The notes under the pieces were generated by a model. It was not told the origin of the DNA, did not search any database, and saw nothing but the letters and a program-made list of their open reading frames with translations. A stretch of 64,000 nt of DNA from assembly GCF_009806575.1 (NCBI RefSeq), contig NZ_CP047095.1, positions 1,158,001 to 1,222,000 of the forward strand, in the 5' to 3' direction. This document shows positions 57,434-64,000 of the stretch, piece by piece (position 1 is the stretch's first letter; the number at the start of each line of letters is the position of its first letter). The DNA comes from Rossellomorea marisflavi. Its GTDB lineage: Bacteria; Bacillota; Bacilli; Bacillales; Bacillaceae_B. The translations under genes were made by a program, and so were the position numbers.

Positions 57434-59497
57434 ATGGAAATGCCCGCCGCGTCCCGGAATGAGATGGTGATGGAGGTTCAGGAATTGAATAAAACCCTCA
57501 TGATCTTCCGGCAGATGGAGCTTCTCCTCTACGCCATCGGCCGCTCCCAAGGTTGTGGGGACGAGGAGATTGCACGTATCCTTTTCAACTGCATCTTTAC
57601 GCTTCATGATCAAAAGAAGAAACATGCCTTGGAAAAGGACCGTAATGCGCTCATTGCTCTGTTCATGAAAGAATGCAGGGGGACTGCCAGGCCGGTGGAA
57701 GGGGAGGAGTTCCCTTCGGTGATCAGCAGGATGAATGAGAGTGAACGTGAAGCGGTTTTACTTGTATATGGCGCAGGCCTTTCAATAGGAGCTGTTTCTT
57801 CGGTCATGAAAAAGCCTGAGGATGAAGTGAAGGAAGACCTCCTTAGGGGGATCCGCTTCATTCGTGAACACCCCGATGTGGAAGGATGTCCTGAGTACCA
57901 CCGCCTCTACGTGGACTATCTTGAACGCAGCATCGAGCGGACGGAGAAGGTCGCATTTGAAATGCATATTCACCAGTGCCCCGGGTGTCAGGAAGACCTT
58001 GCCACCTTTCAGGAGACGCTCCTGGAATTACGGGAATTCTTTGAGCAGAGCCAGGTTCCGGAAGGGTTCCGGCTGAAGCTTGATGGGCTGATCGACACGG
58101 AGCTGGAGACAAGAAAGAAAAAGAACAAAAAGCGAAAGCGCACGGGCATCATTGCCTTGATCGCGGCTTTTCTATTACTATTTACGGGTTTTGTGACCGA
58201 TGGGTTCGCCTCAATCTACTATACATATGCAGACTGGAAGAATGACGAAGATCCCCTGCTTCGTGAGTTCTATCAATCTGGAATCGGTGAACGCCTGAAC
58301 CTTACAGCAGAAGACAATGGTGTGAAGATCACGATCAAGACTGCCATCGCCGATGAGATACAGACTCTGGTTTATTATGAAATTGAAGATATGGAGAAGG
58401 ACAGGCGGTTGATGGTGGATACGGAAAATGGGTTCAGCCTCGTAAATCAAATTGATTTCCAGGATGAAGGAGGAAGCTTTTACTTGGAAGAAGGTAAAAG
58501 TGAAGAAGGAAATGAGGAAGAAAGAAATATACACAAAGGATCCTTCTCACTTCCTCCGATCGTAGATGATGTGGAGGATCCCCTCATAAAACTCAGTTTT
58601 ACCCAATTGATAGCGATGAGCCCCGATATGAAATCCACTATGGAAGTGTATGCAACCAACGCTATGGAAGAAATGGAGATGACGAGAGGAGATTGGGAGT
58701 TCGAAATCCCTGTTGAAAAGAATAAATCCCGTGTTTTGAAACTGAATCAGGAAGTCGAGGTGGAAGGGTTGCCGGTCAGGCTGGAAGAGCTTGTCATCGC
58801 ACCCACTACGACTGCCCTTACGTATAGTATCCGTGAAGGGGAAGAAGAGCCTTTGTCCATCTTTCAGTTGCTTTTTGATTCTATAAAGACGGAGGAAAAG
58901 ACCGCATCGATAAACTGGTTCAGTTGGCCGGTCTACCAGGACGATTACGATGATGGATGGAGCTCCTACAGTCAAAATTTTGATTCCTTGTATTTCGAAG
59001 AGCTGGGGGAACCGGAGCTAGTGTTTTCCAGACTTCAAATGCATGTGCCGGAAGAGCTAACATTCAAGATTGATTCCACTAAACCCTTCCCCCAAGTCCA
59101 TGAATACGGAGGTGGAAGCATTGTGGTGGAAGAACCGTCAAAAGACCGTCCGGGAGAAGTCACGATGAAGATGCCTCTAACGGATAATCGAGACTTCGAT
59201 ACCGTTTACATCATGTCGAAGGAAGAATCAGAGGGCAGTGGAGATTTTCGAAATGATGGGGAAATGGAGAGCGTGTATCTTGACCGTAACGGAAAAGAGT
59301 TTGAGGAGGAAGATTGGGACTATGAGGAAGTCATGAAAGGGAATTATCCTCGGTCTCTTACGGTGAAGCAATCGTTTAAAATGTTCAAGCAAGGGAAGCC
59401 AGCTCCTGACCTAATTCCCACCGAGTTTATAATCGACGGGTACGAAAAAACCGTTTTCCTGGATCAATCCGTGCCCCTGAAGTTTAAAAATAAGTAA
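57434..59497 (+). CDS. Sigma-factor-like/anti-sigma-like fusion membrane protein (DUF4179-type)
   Basis: A 687-residue protein with an unusual order. Residues about 80-150 resemble sigma-70 region 4 (MNESEREAVLLVYGAGLSIGAVSSVMKKPEDEVKEDLLRGIRFIRE). Next come a zf-HC2-like anti-sigma zinc motif (FEMHIHQCPGCQEDLATF, H-x3-C-x2-C), a basic stretch and one TM helix (TGIIALIAAFLLLFTGFVTDG). An extracytoplasmic part of about 450 residues resembles the DUF4179 and DUF5643 domains of bacillar anti-sigma-type proteins. ATG 57434 lies 8 bases behind AGGGAG. A signalling role at the membrane is likely; no partner sigma gene is adjacent. Confidence 0.78.
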   Translation: MEMPAASRNEMVMEVQELNKTLMIFRQMELLLYAIGRSQGCGDEEIARILFNCIFTLHDQKKKHALEKDRNALIALFMKECRGTARPVEGEEFPSVISRMNESEREAVLLVYGAGLSIGAVSSVMKKPEDEVKEDLLRGIRFIREHPDVEGCPEYHRLYVDYLERSIERTEKVAFEMHIHQCPGCQEDLATFQETLLELREFFEQSQVPEGFRLKLDGLIDTELETRKKKNKKRKRTGIIALIAAFLLLFTGFVTDGFASIYYTYADWKNDEDPLLREFYQSGIGERLNLTAEDNGVKITIKTAIADEIQTLVYYEIEDMEKDRRLMVDTENGFSLVNQIDFQDEGGSFYLEEGKSEEGNEEERNIHKGSFSLPPIVDDVEDPLIKLSFTQLIAMSPDMKSTMEVYATNAMEEMEMTRGDWEFEIPVEKNKSRVLKLNQEVEVEGLPVRLEELVIAPTTTALTYSIREGEEEPLSIFQLLFDSIKTEEKTASINWFSWPVYQDDYDDGWSSYSQNFDSLYFEELGEPELVFSRLQMHVPEELTFKIDSTKPFPQVHEYGGGSIVVEEPSKDRPGEVTMKMPLTDNRDFDTVYIMSKEESEGSGDFRNDGEMESVYLDRNGKEFEEEDWDYEEVMKGNYPRSLTVKQSFKMFKQGKPAPDLIPTEFIIDGYEKTVFLDQSVPLKFKNK

Positions 59498-59510
59498 CGT
59501 GCCATAAAAA

Positions 59511-59536
59511 GAAGGCCTCCCGGGGCCCTCTTTTTT
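59511..59536. terminator. Terminator between convergent genes
   Basis: GAAGGCC pairs with GGCCCTC (one mismatch), followed by TTTTTT. Confidence 0.75.
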
Positions 59537-59835
59537 CACCACATGGCTTCTTCTTCACTTGTAAGGGTGTAGAATGTTGGCATCCACGTGAGGACCGCAG
59601 CAAATGTAGCCAGCTGGATCGATATGATGATCGACGCAGGCAGGGATAATCCGACAAACGGCAAGCCGATTACCAACGGGATCATGGCCAGGACGCTCAT
59701 GTGGTTGCGCGAACGCCGCGATAGATACTGAGTTGCGCCACATTCCGGACAGGTGAGGGAACGCTTGAAGGTGAAGATCTTCTTGAAGGTTTGTTGCCAT
59801 GTCCATTCCGTGTTGCAGTGTTGACAGACGGGCAT
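59536..59835 (-). CDS. TIGR04104-type zinc-ribbon membrane protein
   Basis: A 99-residue protein: the N-terminal zinc ribbon has two CxxC pairs about 20 residues apart (MPVCQHCNTEW and LTCPECGATQ), with the FKKIFTFKRS stretch between them. Two TM helices follow (SVLAMIPLVIGLPFVGLSL; SIIISIQLATFAAVLTWM). This is the cxxc-20-cxxc (TIGR04104) family common in Bacilli; the function is unknown. Confidence 0.85.
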   Translation of the reverse strand: MPVCQHCNTEWTWQQTFKKIFTFKRSLTCPECGATQYLSRRSRNHMSVLAMIPLVIGLPFVGLSLPASIIISIQLATFAAVLTWMPTFYTLTSEEEAMW

Positions 59836-59890
59836 GAGATCACTCCTTTCAAAAGATAGTTTTATTTTACCATAATATGGAGGTGGTTGT

Positions 59891-60388
59891 GTGGATTTTC
59901 GGAAAGTCTATCCTGACGATGCAGGGAAGATCGTTAGACTGATGAAGGAAGTAGAGAAGACTTCTCCGTATATGATGATGGAGGGAGGAGAGAGGAAGAC
60001 GACGCCCGAGCAGTTCAAGACATTTTTGGAGCGGATCGGTAACTCCTCCACCATACTGGCTGCGGAAGAATCCGGTGAGTTCGTCGGTTACGTCATGATC
60101 CTGACCGAGTCAACGAGGAAAACGTCCCACCGGGCATATATGGTGATCGGTATCCGGGAAGACTGGCGCGGCAAAGGGCTAGGGATATCACTGATAAGGG
60201 AAGGGATAGAGTGGGCAAAGGAACGTTCCCTTACCAGGCTTGAATTGACGGTCGTCACCGATAATGAACCGGCCATCGCCCTTTACCGGAGGATGGGGTT
60301 CGAGATCGAGGGGACAAAACGCCAGTCATTATACATCGACGGGCAGTATCATGATGAATATTATATGGCACAGCTATTGGAGGCTTGA
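59891..60388 (+). CDS. GNAT-family N-acetyltransferase
   Basis: A 165-residue acetyltransferase: MVIGIREDWRGKGLGISLIREGIEWA is motif A, and LTVVTDNEPAIALYRRMGFEIEGTKRQSLYIDGQYHDEYYMA is the C-terminal signature of RimJ/YhhY-like enzymes. The GTG start at 59891 follows GGAGGTGG. Its stop lies 2 bases before the Nudix start. Substrate unknown. Confidence 0.9.
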   Translation: MDFRKVYPDDAGKIVRLMKEVEKTSPYMMMEGGERKTTPEQFKTFLERIGNSSTILAAEESGEFVGYVMILTESTRKTSHRAYMVIGIREDWRGKGLGISLIREGIEWAKERSLTRLELTVVTDNEPAIALYRRMGFEIEGTKRQSLYIDGQYHDEYYMAQLLEA

Positions 60389-60390
60389 AT

Positions 60391-60846
60391 ATGTTTGTAG
60401 TCAATGTGGAAGGAGCGATCCGCCGTGGGGATCGCTGGTTGATGATCAAAAGGAGCGATAAAGAGGAGCATGCTCCGGGCGCGCTCTCCTTCGTGGGAGG
60501 AAAATGTGAACGGGAAGAAGCATCCACTGATATCCTTGAACGTACGCTGAAGCGGGAAATCTATGAGGAAGTGGGTGTCAACGTGACCGACCTCCACTAT
60601 GTAAACAGTTCGATCTTCCAAACGGCATCTGGCATTGATGTGATTGATGTCGTCTACATATGCACGCTTCAAGAAGGAGAAGCCTATGCGAAGAGTCCCG
60701 TCGAAGTCGATGAGGTGAAATGGATGACAACGGAAGAAATCCTGGCGCATCCAGGAATCCCCGATTTTCTCATACATAATATCCAACAGTGTGAGGCGGT
60801 ATATCGCTCTCGCTTCAGCGGAGTCCATCACGATGCTCATCGATAA
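60391..60846 (+). CDS. Nudix hydrolase
   Basis: A 151-residue Nudix protein. The box GGKCEREEASTDILERTLKREIYEEVGV keeps REIYEEVG but has a longer spacing from the first Gly than canonical Gx5E, so activity should not be assumed. ATG 60391 lies 7 bases after GGAGG. The 3' end overlaps the convergent DUF421 gene by 32 bases. Confidence 0.85.
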   Translation: MFVVNVEGAIRRGDRWLMIKRSDKEEHAPGALSFVGGKCEREEASTDILERTLKREIYEEVGVNVTDLHYVNSSIFQTASGIDVIDVVYICTLQEGEAYAKSPVEVDEVKWMTTEEILAHPGIPDFLIHNIQQCEAVYRSRFSGVHHDAHR

Positions 60847-61498
60847 AGATGTTCCCGCTGCTTGTGACAACGGCATAGTTGATGTCATCCAAGGAAATTC
60901 CCCGGTCCCTGCAAATAGACAGCAGTTGTTCACGGTGTAGTGGGATAAGGTTTTCCGTTGCTTTCCCGTCCATGATCAATTCAACGGCAAGGGGTCCTGA
61001 AGGTGAAGGAGCGAGGTTCATATCCTTCGGTGTGAGCGGTGAGTAGAGTGCTTTCTTCCTGACAGACAACATCCCGCTCACTTCGAGGACGACCATGTCC
61101 ACTTCCGTGATATCAAAGATTCCCTGTTCCCTAAGCTGCTGGTTCAGGTTATCCATCGTGAACTTCAGCTTCCTCATGTTTTCCTCAAGGATCTTCCCTT
61201 TTTCCATGAGGGTGGTCGGTCTTCCCGATAGGCGGCCCCTCCACTTCCGGGACTTGGCAGAAGTCAGAAGAAGGATATAGAAAAGGAGAATCAGTACGAC
61301 GAAGGAAATCACCATGGAACTGAATTGTAGTCGATGGTTGAAGGCCATATTGGCGATCAGGGAGCCGATCGTGATGGAAAGGGCAAAGCTGTAGTGATTT
61401 TTATGTGAGTTGATATGTTTACCGAATAAAAGAGTCGCCAGCACGAGGAGGATAAAGCTGAAAGTCGTTCTGTAAACGGTCATCAAGATATCTTCCAC
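60815..61498 (-). CDS. DUF421/YetF-like membrane protein
   Basis: A 227-residue protein with three TM helices (FSFILLVLATLLFGKHI; YSFALSITIGSLIANMAF; SSMVISFVVLILLFYILLL) and the cytoplasmic YetF domain (SGRPTTLMEKGKILEENMRKLKFTMDNLNQQLREQGIFDITEVDMVVLE). In B. subtilis, YetF/YrbG/YdfS proteins are found in spores and membranes, with roles proposed in spore surface or germination. GTG 61498 lies 6 bases behind GAGGGGGGAA; longer in-frame extension has no SD. Confidence 0.88.
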   Translation of the reverse strand: MEDILMTVYRTTFSFILLVLATLLFGKHINSHKNHYSFALSITIGSLIANMAFNHRLQFSSMVISFVVLILLFYILLLTSAKSRKWRGRLSGRPTTLMEKGKILEENMRKLKFTMDNLNQQLREQGIFDITEVDMVVLEVSGMLSVRKKALYSPLTPKDMNLAPSPSGPLAVELIMDGKATENLIPLHREQLLSICRDRGISLDDINYAVVTSSGNIFIDEHRDGLR

Positions 61499-61724
61499 GG
61501 CAGATTCCCCCCTCAAGACGATAATATCTCCTGATGATGGAGGGATCATGTATCTAGTGAGGATTATTTTAACTATTATGTAAATGCTTGCGGGGTGTAT
61601 GGTATAATTTTCTTGCATGCAAAAGCATAGCCCTAATGATAAAGGAGGCGTTCATGATGAAATCGATTTACACTCATGGGAAAACGCCGCGTGCGCTTTC
61701 CCTCATTTGAAAGGGGAACTTGCA

Positions 61725-62174
61725 TTGAAATCAGTCAAATTGGTCGAAGTGAATGAAGAAAATTGGTATGAGTGCTGTCAACTGGAGCTTACGGAGGAGC
61801 AGTCCTCCTATATGGAATCCAATGCCGTCTCCATTGCACAGTCCAAATTCGAGCCCGGTCTTAAACCATTTGCCATCTATGAAAAGGAACAGGTAGTCGG
61901 CTTCCTTATGTTCAACACGGAACGGGAAGAACTCGACGGCTATTGGGTGTACCGGATCATGGTCGATCGCAGGCATCAAGGGAAGGGCATCGGCAAGCGG
62001 GCAACAGAAGAAATGCTTGCCATCATGTCGGAGCTACCAGGGTGCGAGCGGATTGTCGTCGGGTACCATCCGGGTAACATGGGTGCCCATCGTCTATATG
62101 AAAGCCTTGGCTTTCAAGATGAAGGGAATCGGTTCGGCAAGGAAATGGCTGTCATCTACCAGGTGACTTCATAA
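61725..62174 (+). CDS. GNAT-family acetyltransferase (BltD/PaiA-type, polyamine-like)
   Basis: A 149-residue GNAT protein: VNEENWYECCQLELTEEQSSYMESNAVSIAQSKFEPG followed by YWVYRIMVDRRHQGKGIGKRATEEML and HRLYESLGFQDEGN is the pattern of spermine/spermidine acetyltransferases such as BltD. TTG 61725 lies 7 bases behind AAAGGGGA, which decides the start over upstream codons. Polyamine acetylation is inferred from family resemblance. Confidence 0.85.
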   Translation: MKSVKLVEVNEENWYECCQLELTEEQSSYMESNAVSIAQSKFEPGLKPFAIYEKEQVVGFLMFNTEREELDGYWVYRIMVDRRHQGKGIGKRATEEMLAIMSELPGCERIVVGYHPGNMGAHRLYESLGFQDEGNRFGKEMAVIYQVTS

Positions 62175-62218
62175 AACAGAAAACGTCAGGGTCTTGATCC
62201 TGGCGTTTTCTGTTTTAT
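62171..62218 (+). terminator. Long hairpin after the BltD-like gene
   Basis: ATAAAACAGAAAACGTCAGG pairs along its length (one G-T pair) with 62199-62218 around GTCTTGAT; the T tract lies in the right arm. Terminator or processing hairpin. Confidence 0.75.
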
Positions 62219-62237
62219 GAAGAAGGGAGGAAAGATA

Positions 62238-62420
62238 ATGGAATTCATGAATTGGTTGTTTCTTGTTTTATTCTTCGGCTTGATTGTCCTTTTTTTCGTC
62301 TCCTTCACGCTGTTCATCCGGCGCAGCGTCTATCGGTCGATGGCAAGGAATGAGCGGATTGATGAGGTGGAGGCGAAGCTTGATCGGATCCTGGCTCATC
62401 TGGAAAAACCGAATAAGTAA
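62238..62420 (+). CDS. DUF4083-type small membrane protein
   Basis: A 60-residue protein: N-terminal TM helix (WLFLVLFFGLIVLFFVSFTLFI), basic loop (RRSVYRSM), then an amphipathic coiled tail (IDEVEAKLDRILAHLEK). This matches the DUF4083 family of Bacilli, function unknown. GGGAGGAAA precedes ATG 62238. Confidence 0.82.
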   Translation: MEFMNWLFLVLFFGLIVLFFVSFTLFIRRSVYRSMARNERIDEVEAKLDRILAHLEKPNK

Positions 62421-62450
62421 AAGCGGATCAGTGCTGACCCGCTTTTTGCT
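62419..62450. terminator. Terminator between convergent genes
   Basis: GCGGATCAG pairs with CTGACCCGC (one mismatch), with AAAA before and TTTTT after; it overlaps the 3' end of the minus-strand hydrolase gene. Confidence 0.7.
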
Positions 62451-63021
62451 TTATATGAAGATGATCGGATAAGAGGGAAAGGGCGACTTCATAGGACGGC
62501 TTGTGGAATCGTTTTGAAAATGGATCGGCAAACCCATGGCTTCCAGCCACTGATAGGGCTGTTACATGTTCTATTTTTATGTGACGGATGAACTCTTCTA
62601 CCGGAAATGATGGTTCACTTTCCCCATACAGAAGGAGGGTGGGGGACTGTGGACGAATCTCTCCATAATCCCTGATCCGAGAGCCGTAAAAGCAGACGGT
62701 CCGTTTTACCTCAGGCATCGGACTGCACATCCAGGCAATCGTCGCACCGATGCTGAAGCCCACGACATACACGCGTTCAAAGGTGCGACTACACTCCTCG
62801 ATGACTTCGCGCGCATGTTTCGAGGCAGACTGAAAGCCGATCTCATTCATAAACGATTCATAAGCCACTTCTTCCTCCTTATAGCTGAACACAGAAGGGA
62901 TCAAGGAAGGGATGACAACCTCGAATCCTTGCTGTCGGAGCCATTTCTCATAGTGTTTCATGTGATCATTGAGGCCATAGATTTCATGGAGGAGAACTAC
63001 GACGGCTTTCCATTTTCTCAT
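62428..63021 (-). CDS. Dienelactone hydrolase-like alpha/beta hydrolase
   Basis: A 197-residue DLH-type protein: MRKWKAVVVLLHEIYGLNDHMKHYEKWLRQQGFEVVIPSL is the family start, VYVVGFSIGATIAWMCS the nucleophile elbow, with Ser in place of the usual DLH Cys, LLLYGESEPSFP the acid region and VAGSHGFADP the catalytic His. ATG 63021 overlaps the sigma factor stop by 4 bases, so both are co-translated; that suggests the hydrolase belongs to the sigma factor's response. Confidence 0.88.
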   Translation of the reverse strand: MRKWKAVVVLLHEIYGLNDHMKHYEKWLRQQGFEVVIPSLIPSVFSYKEEEVAYESFMNEIGFQSASKHAREVIEECSRTFERVYVVGFSIGATIAWMCSPMPEVKRTVCFYGSRIRDYGEIRPQSPTLLLYGESEPSFPVEEFIRHIKIEHVTALSVAGSHGFADPFSKRFHKPSYEVALSLLSDHLHIKQKAGQH

Positions 63022-63947
63022 GATCGCCAATCCACAGGCGGCTTGTTCAACTGAACGGCTACCCCAAGTTCCTTTCCTGCAGCAAACATGAATTCTTTCC
63101 TGAAGAAATAACTTTCATGCACCACAATCTGATTGTTTTCCACTTCCTGCACCTGGATATCGTGCAGCTCTCCGTCGTCCGTGATGACCACGATGACGTT
63201 CCTTCCCCAAAGGGTGATACGTTTTGCGGTGTGTCCCGGCAACCCGAACCGCATGGATCCATTCTTCATTTCTGCTTTGGAGTATTCCTGGAACCCGAGG
63301 AACGCTTCATTGTGGGCGGTTGAACTGAAGAGGCTGAGGAGCTTATCGAGATTGCCGGTATTGAAGGCTTCAAGGTACATGTCAATGGTCTCATTCGTTT
63401 CGTTATCTTTGGTCTTCAAAGGCTTCACTTCCCCCGAGTGATTTTCCTTAAGGTTCTGCCGGGCGCGCTGAAGAGCCGCGTAGATACCTCCCCGCGTCGT
63501 GTGGACAATAGCTGCTGCTTCCTCTGCGCTGAAGCGGAAGACATCCACAAGGAGAAAGGCAGCCGCCTGCTTCGGGGTAAGGGATTCGTGGACTTTCAGG
63601 AGTGCTTCCTCCAAATCAAGGGTGTCCATGGGTGGTACACTGCTGATGTCACCTTCGGGGAGACGGCCCACCTCATGCTTTCGCTTCCTGCACAAATCAA
63701 ACCACGCATTCGTGGCCATCCTGAATAGATACGATTTCTGATCCGTCACATCACTCCAACGCTCCGGGAGCATCCCGAATGCTTTGAGCAGTGTTTCCTG
63801 ATACAGATCTTCACCGTCCCACGGGGATCCCGCGATATAGGTGCAATACGACCACAGGTCGCTTGAAAACGCCCCTACCATGGTGGAAAAAGCATCCCGT
63901 GCCATCCTTGTTTCTTCTATTATATTTTGCGCGATATCCTGCTTCAT
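63018..63947 (-). CDS. ECF-type sigma factor with C-terminal NTF2/SnoaL-like domain
   Basis: A 309-residue sigma factor: region 2 (WSYCTYIAGSPWDGEDLYQETLLKAF ... SYLFRMATNAWFDLCRKRK), region 4 (LTPKQAAAFLLVDVFRFSAEEAAAIVHTTRGGIYAALQRARQNL), then a C-terminal SnoaL/NTF2-like domain from about 185 (NETIDMYLEAFNTGNLDKLLSLFSS). Sigma factors of this layout (SigJ/ECF41-like) are controlled by their own C-terminal domain instead of an anti-sigma protein, and none is encoded next to it. GAGGAGG-type SD precedes the ATG. Confidence 0.92.
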   Translation of the reverse strand: MKQDIAQNIIEETRMARDAFSTMVGAFSSDLWSYCTYIAGSPWDGEDLYQETLLKAFGMLPERWSDVTDQKSYLFRMATNAWFDLCRKRKHEVGRLPEGDISSVPPMDTLDLEEALLKVHESLTPKQAAAFLLVDVFRFSAEEAAAIVHTTRGGIYAALQRARQNLKENHSGEVKPLKTKDNETNETIDMYLEAFNTGNLDKLLSLFSSTAHNEAFLGFQEYSKAEMKNGSMRFGLPGHTAKRITLWGRNVIVVITDDGELHDIQVQEVENNQIVVHESYFFRKEFMFAAGKELGVAVQLNKPPVDWRS

Positions 63948-64000
63948 TCTTTCTCCTCCTCTTCATCTACTCATCTATATAACGAATCAACGCTCGGAGA

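Noticed and set aside
1-64000. CRISPR arrays, tRNA or rRNA genes, prophage or IS elements
   Set aside because: No regularly spaced repeats, no cloverleaf-like conserved TTCGAATC segments, no transposase or phage structural proteins were seen while reading both strands.

Overview
The window looks like a chromosomal segment of an endospore-forming member of the Bacillaceae. Four things point that way: strong GGAGG-type ribosome binding sites with frequent GTG/TTG starts, a YyaC-type spore protease and a KinB-like sporulation kinase, CcpA-type cre boxes, and many families typical of Bacilli (HxlR, YtrA-type GntR, DUF1672, DUF4083, DUF421, TIGR04104). Most of the sequence has balanced base composition; the stretch from about 34.5 to 40.5 kb is clearly more AT-rich. 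No rRNA, tRNA, CRISPR array, transposase or phage block was seen.

Layout. 1-5.2 kb: partial HxlR regulator, CNNM/CBS (CorC-type) membrane protein with an unusual hairpin leader, old yellow enzyme, DUF697 GTPase, GNAT and ASCH proteins. 5.3-9.9 kb: an OmpR-type two-component system, a VOC protein, then an operon of a small acidic exported protein, ApbE flavinyltransferase and a ferric-reductase-like haem protein. The two transcription units share the same promoter-proximal direct repeat. 10.1-13.6 kb: heterodimeric ABC exporter. 13.8-17.97 kb: KinB-like kinase, ferritin-like/cupin fusion, Bcr/CflA efflux pump, GNAT. 18.2-22.7 kb: exported PAP2 phosphatase with an autotransporter-type repeat, methyltransferase, lipoprotein, DinB-GNAT fusion, YwqK-like MORN protein. 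22.7-26.3 kb: PrpF isomerase, LysR regulator and CitMHS carboxylate transporter, linked by a shared AT-rich operator motif and a cre box. 26.3-34.1 kb: YyaC, LysR with TauE/SafE exporter, DedA, MarR with MFS pump, small membrane proteins, S9 peptidase.

34.6-40.0 kb (minus strand) is the most striking part. It encodes a lipase with an N-terminal GxSxG catalytic domain and a long helical C-terminal part, bracketed by three paralogous DUF1672 lipoproteins. This matches the Staphylococcus aureus type VII-secreted 'reverse' lipase toxin TslA and its TilA lipoprotein immunity family, here in a Bacillus-type genome and without visible partner or secretion genes.

40.6-64 kb: CitA/DcuS-type two-component system with no transporter beside it, VOC, Nudix, P-loop kinase, methyltransferase and DinB proteins, an LD-carboxypeptidase broken by a one-base deletion in a G run, GNAT, SDR, a nucleoside deoxyribosyltransferase-like protein and an isochorismatase-like hydrolase. 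These are followed by a YtrA-regulated ABC cluster with a 30-bp palindromic operator, a NatAB-like ABC exporter, a 2'-5' RNA ligase-like protein, an M3 peptidase, an alpha/beta hydrolase, a sigma-like/anti-sigma-like fusion membrane protein, further GNAT and Nudix genes, a DUF421 protein, a dienelactone-hydrolase-like protein and an ECF sigma factor with a C-terminal NTF2-like domain. Three copies of a REP-like GGGACGGTTC palindrome lie in intergenic gaps.
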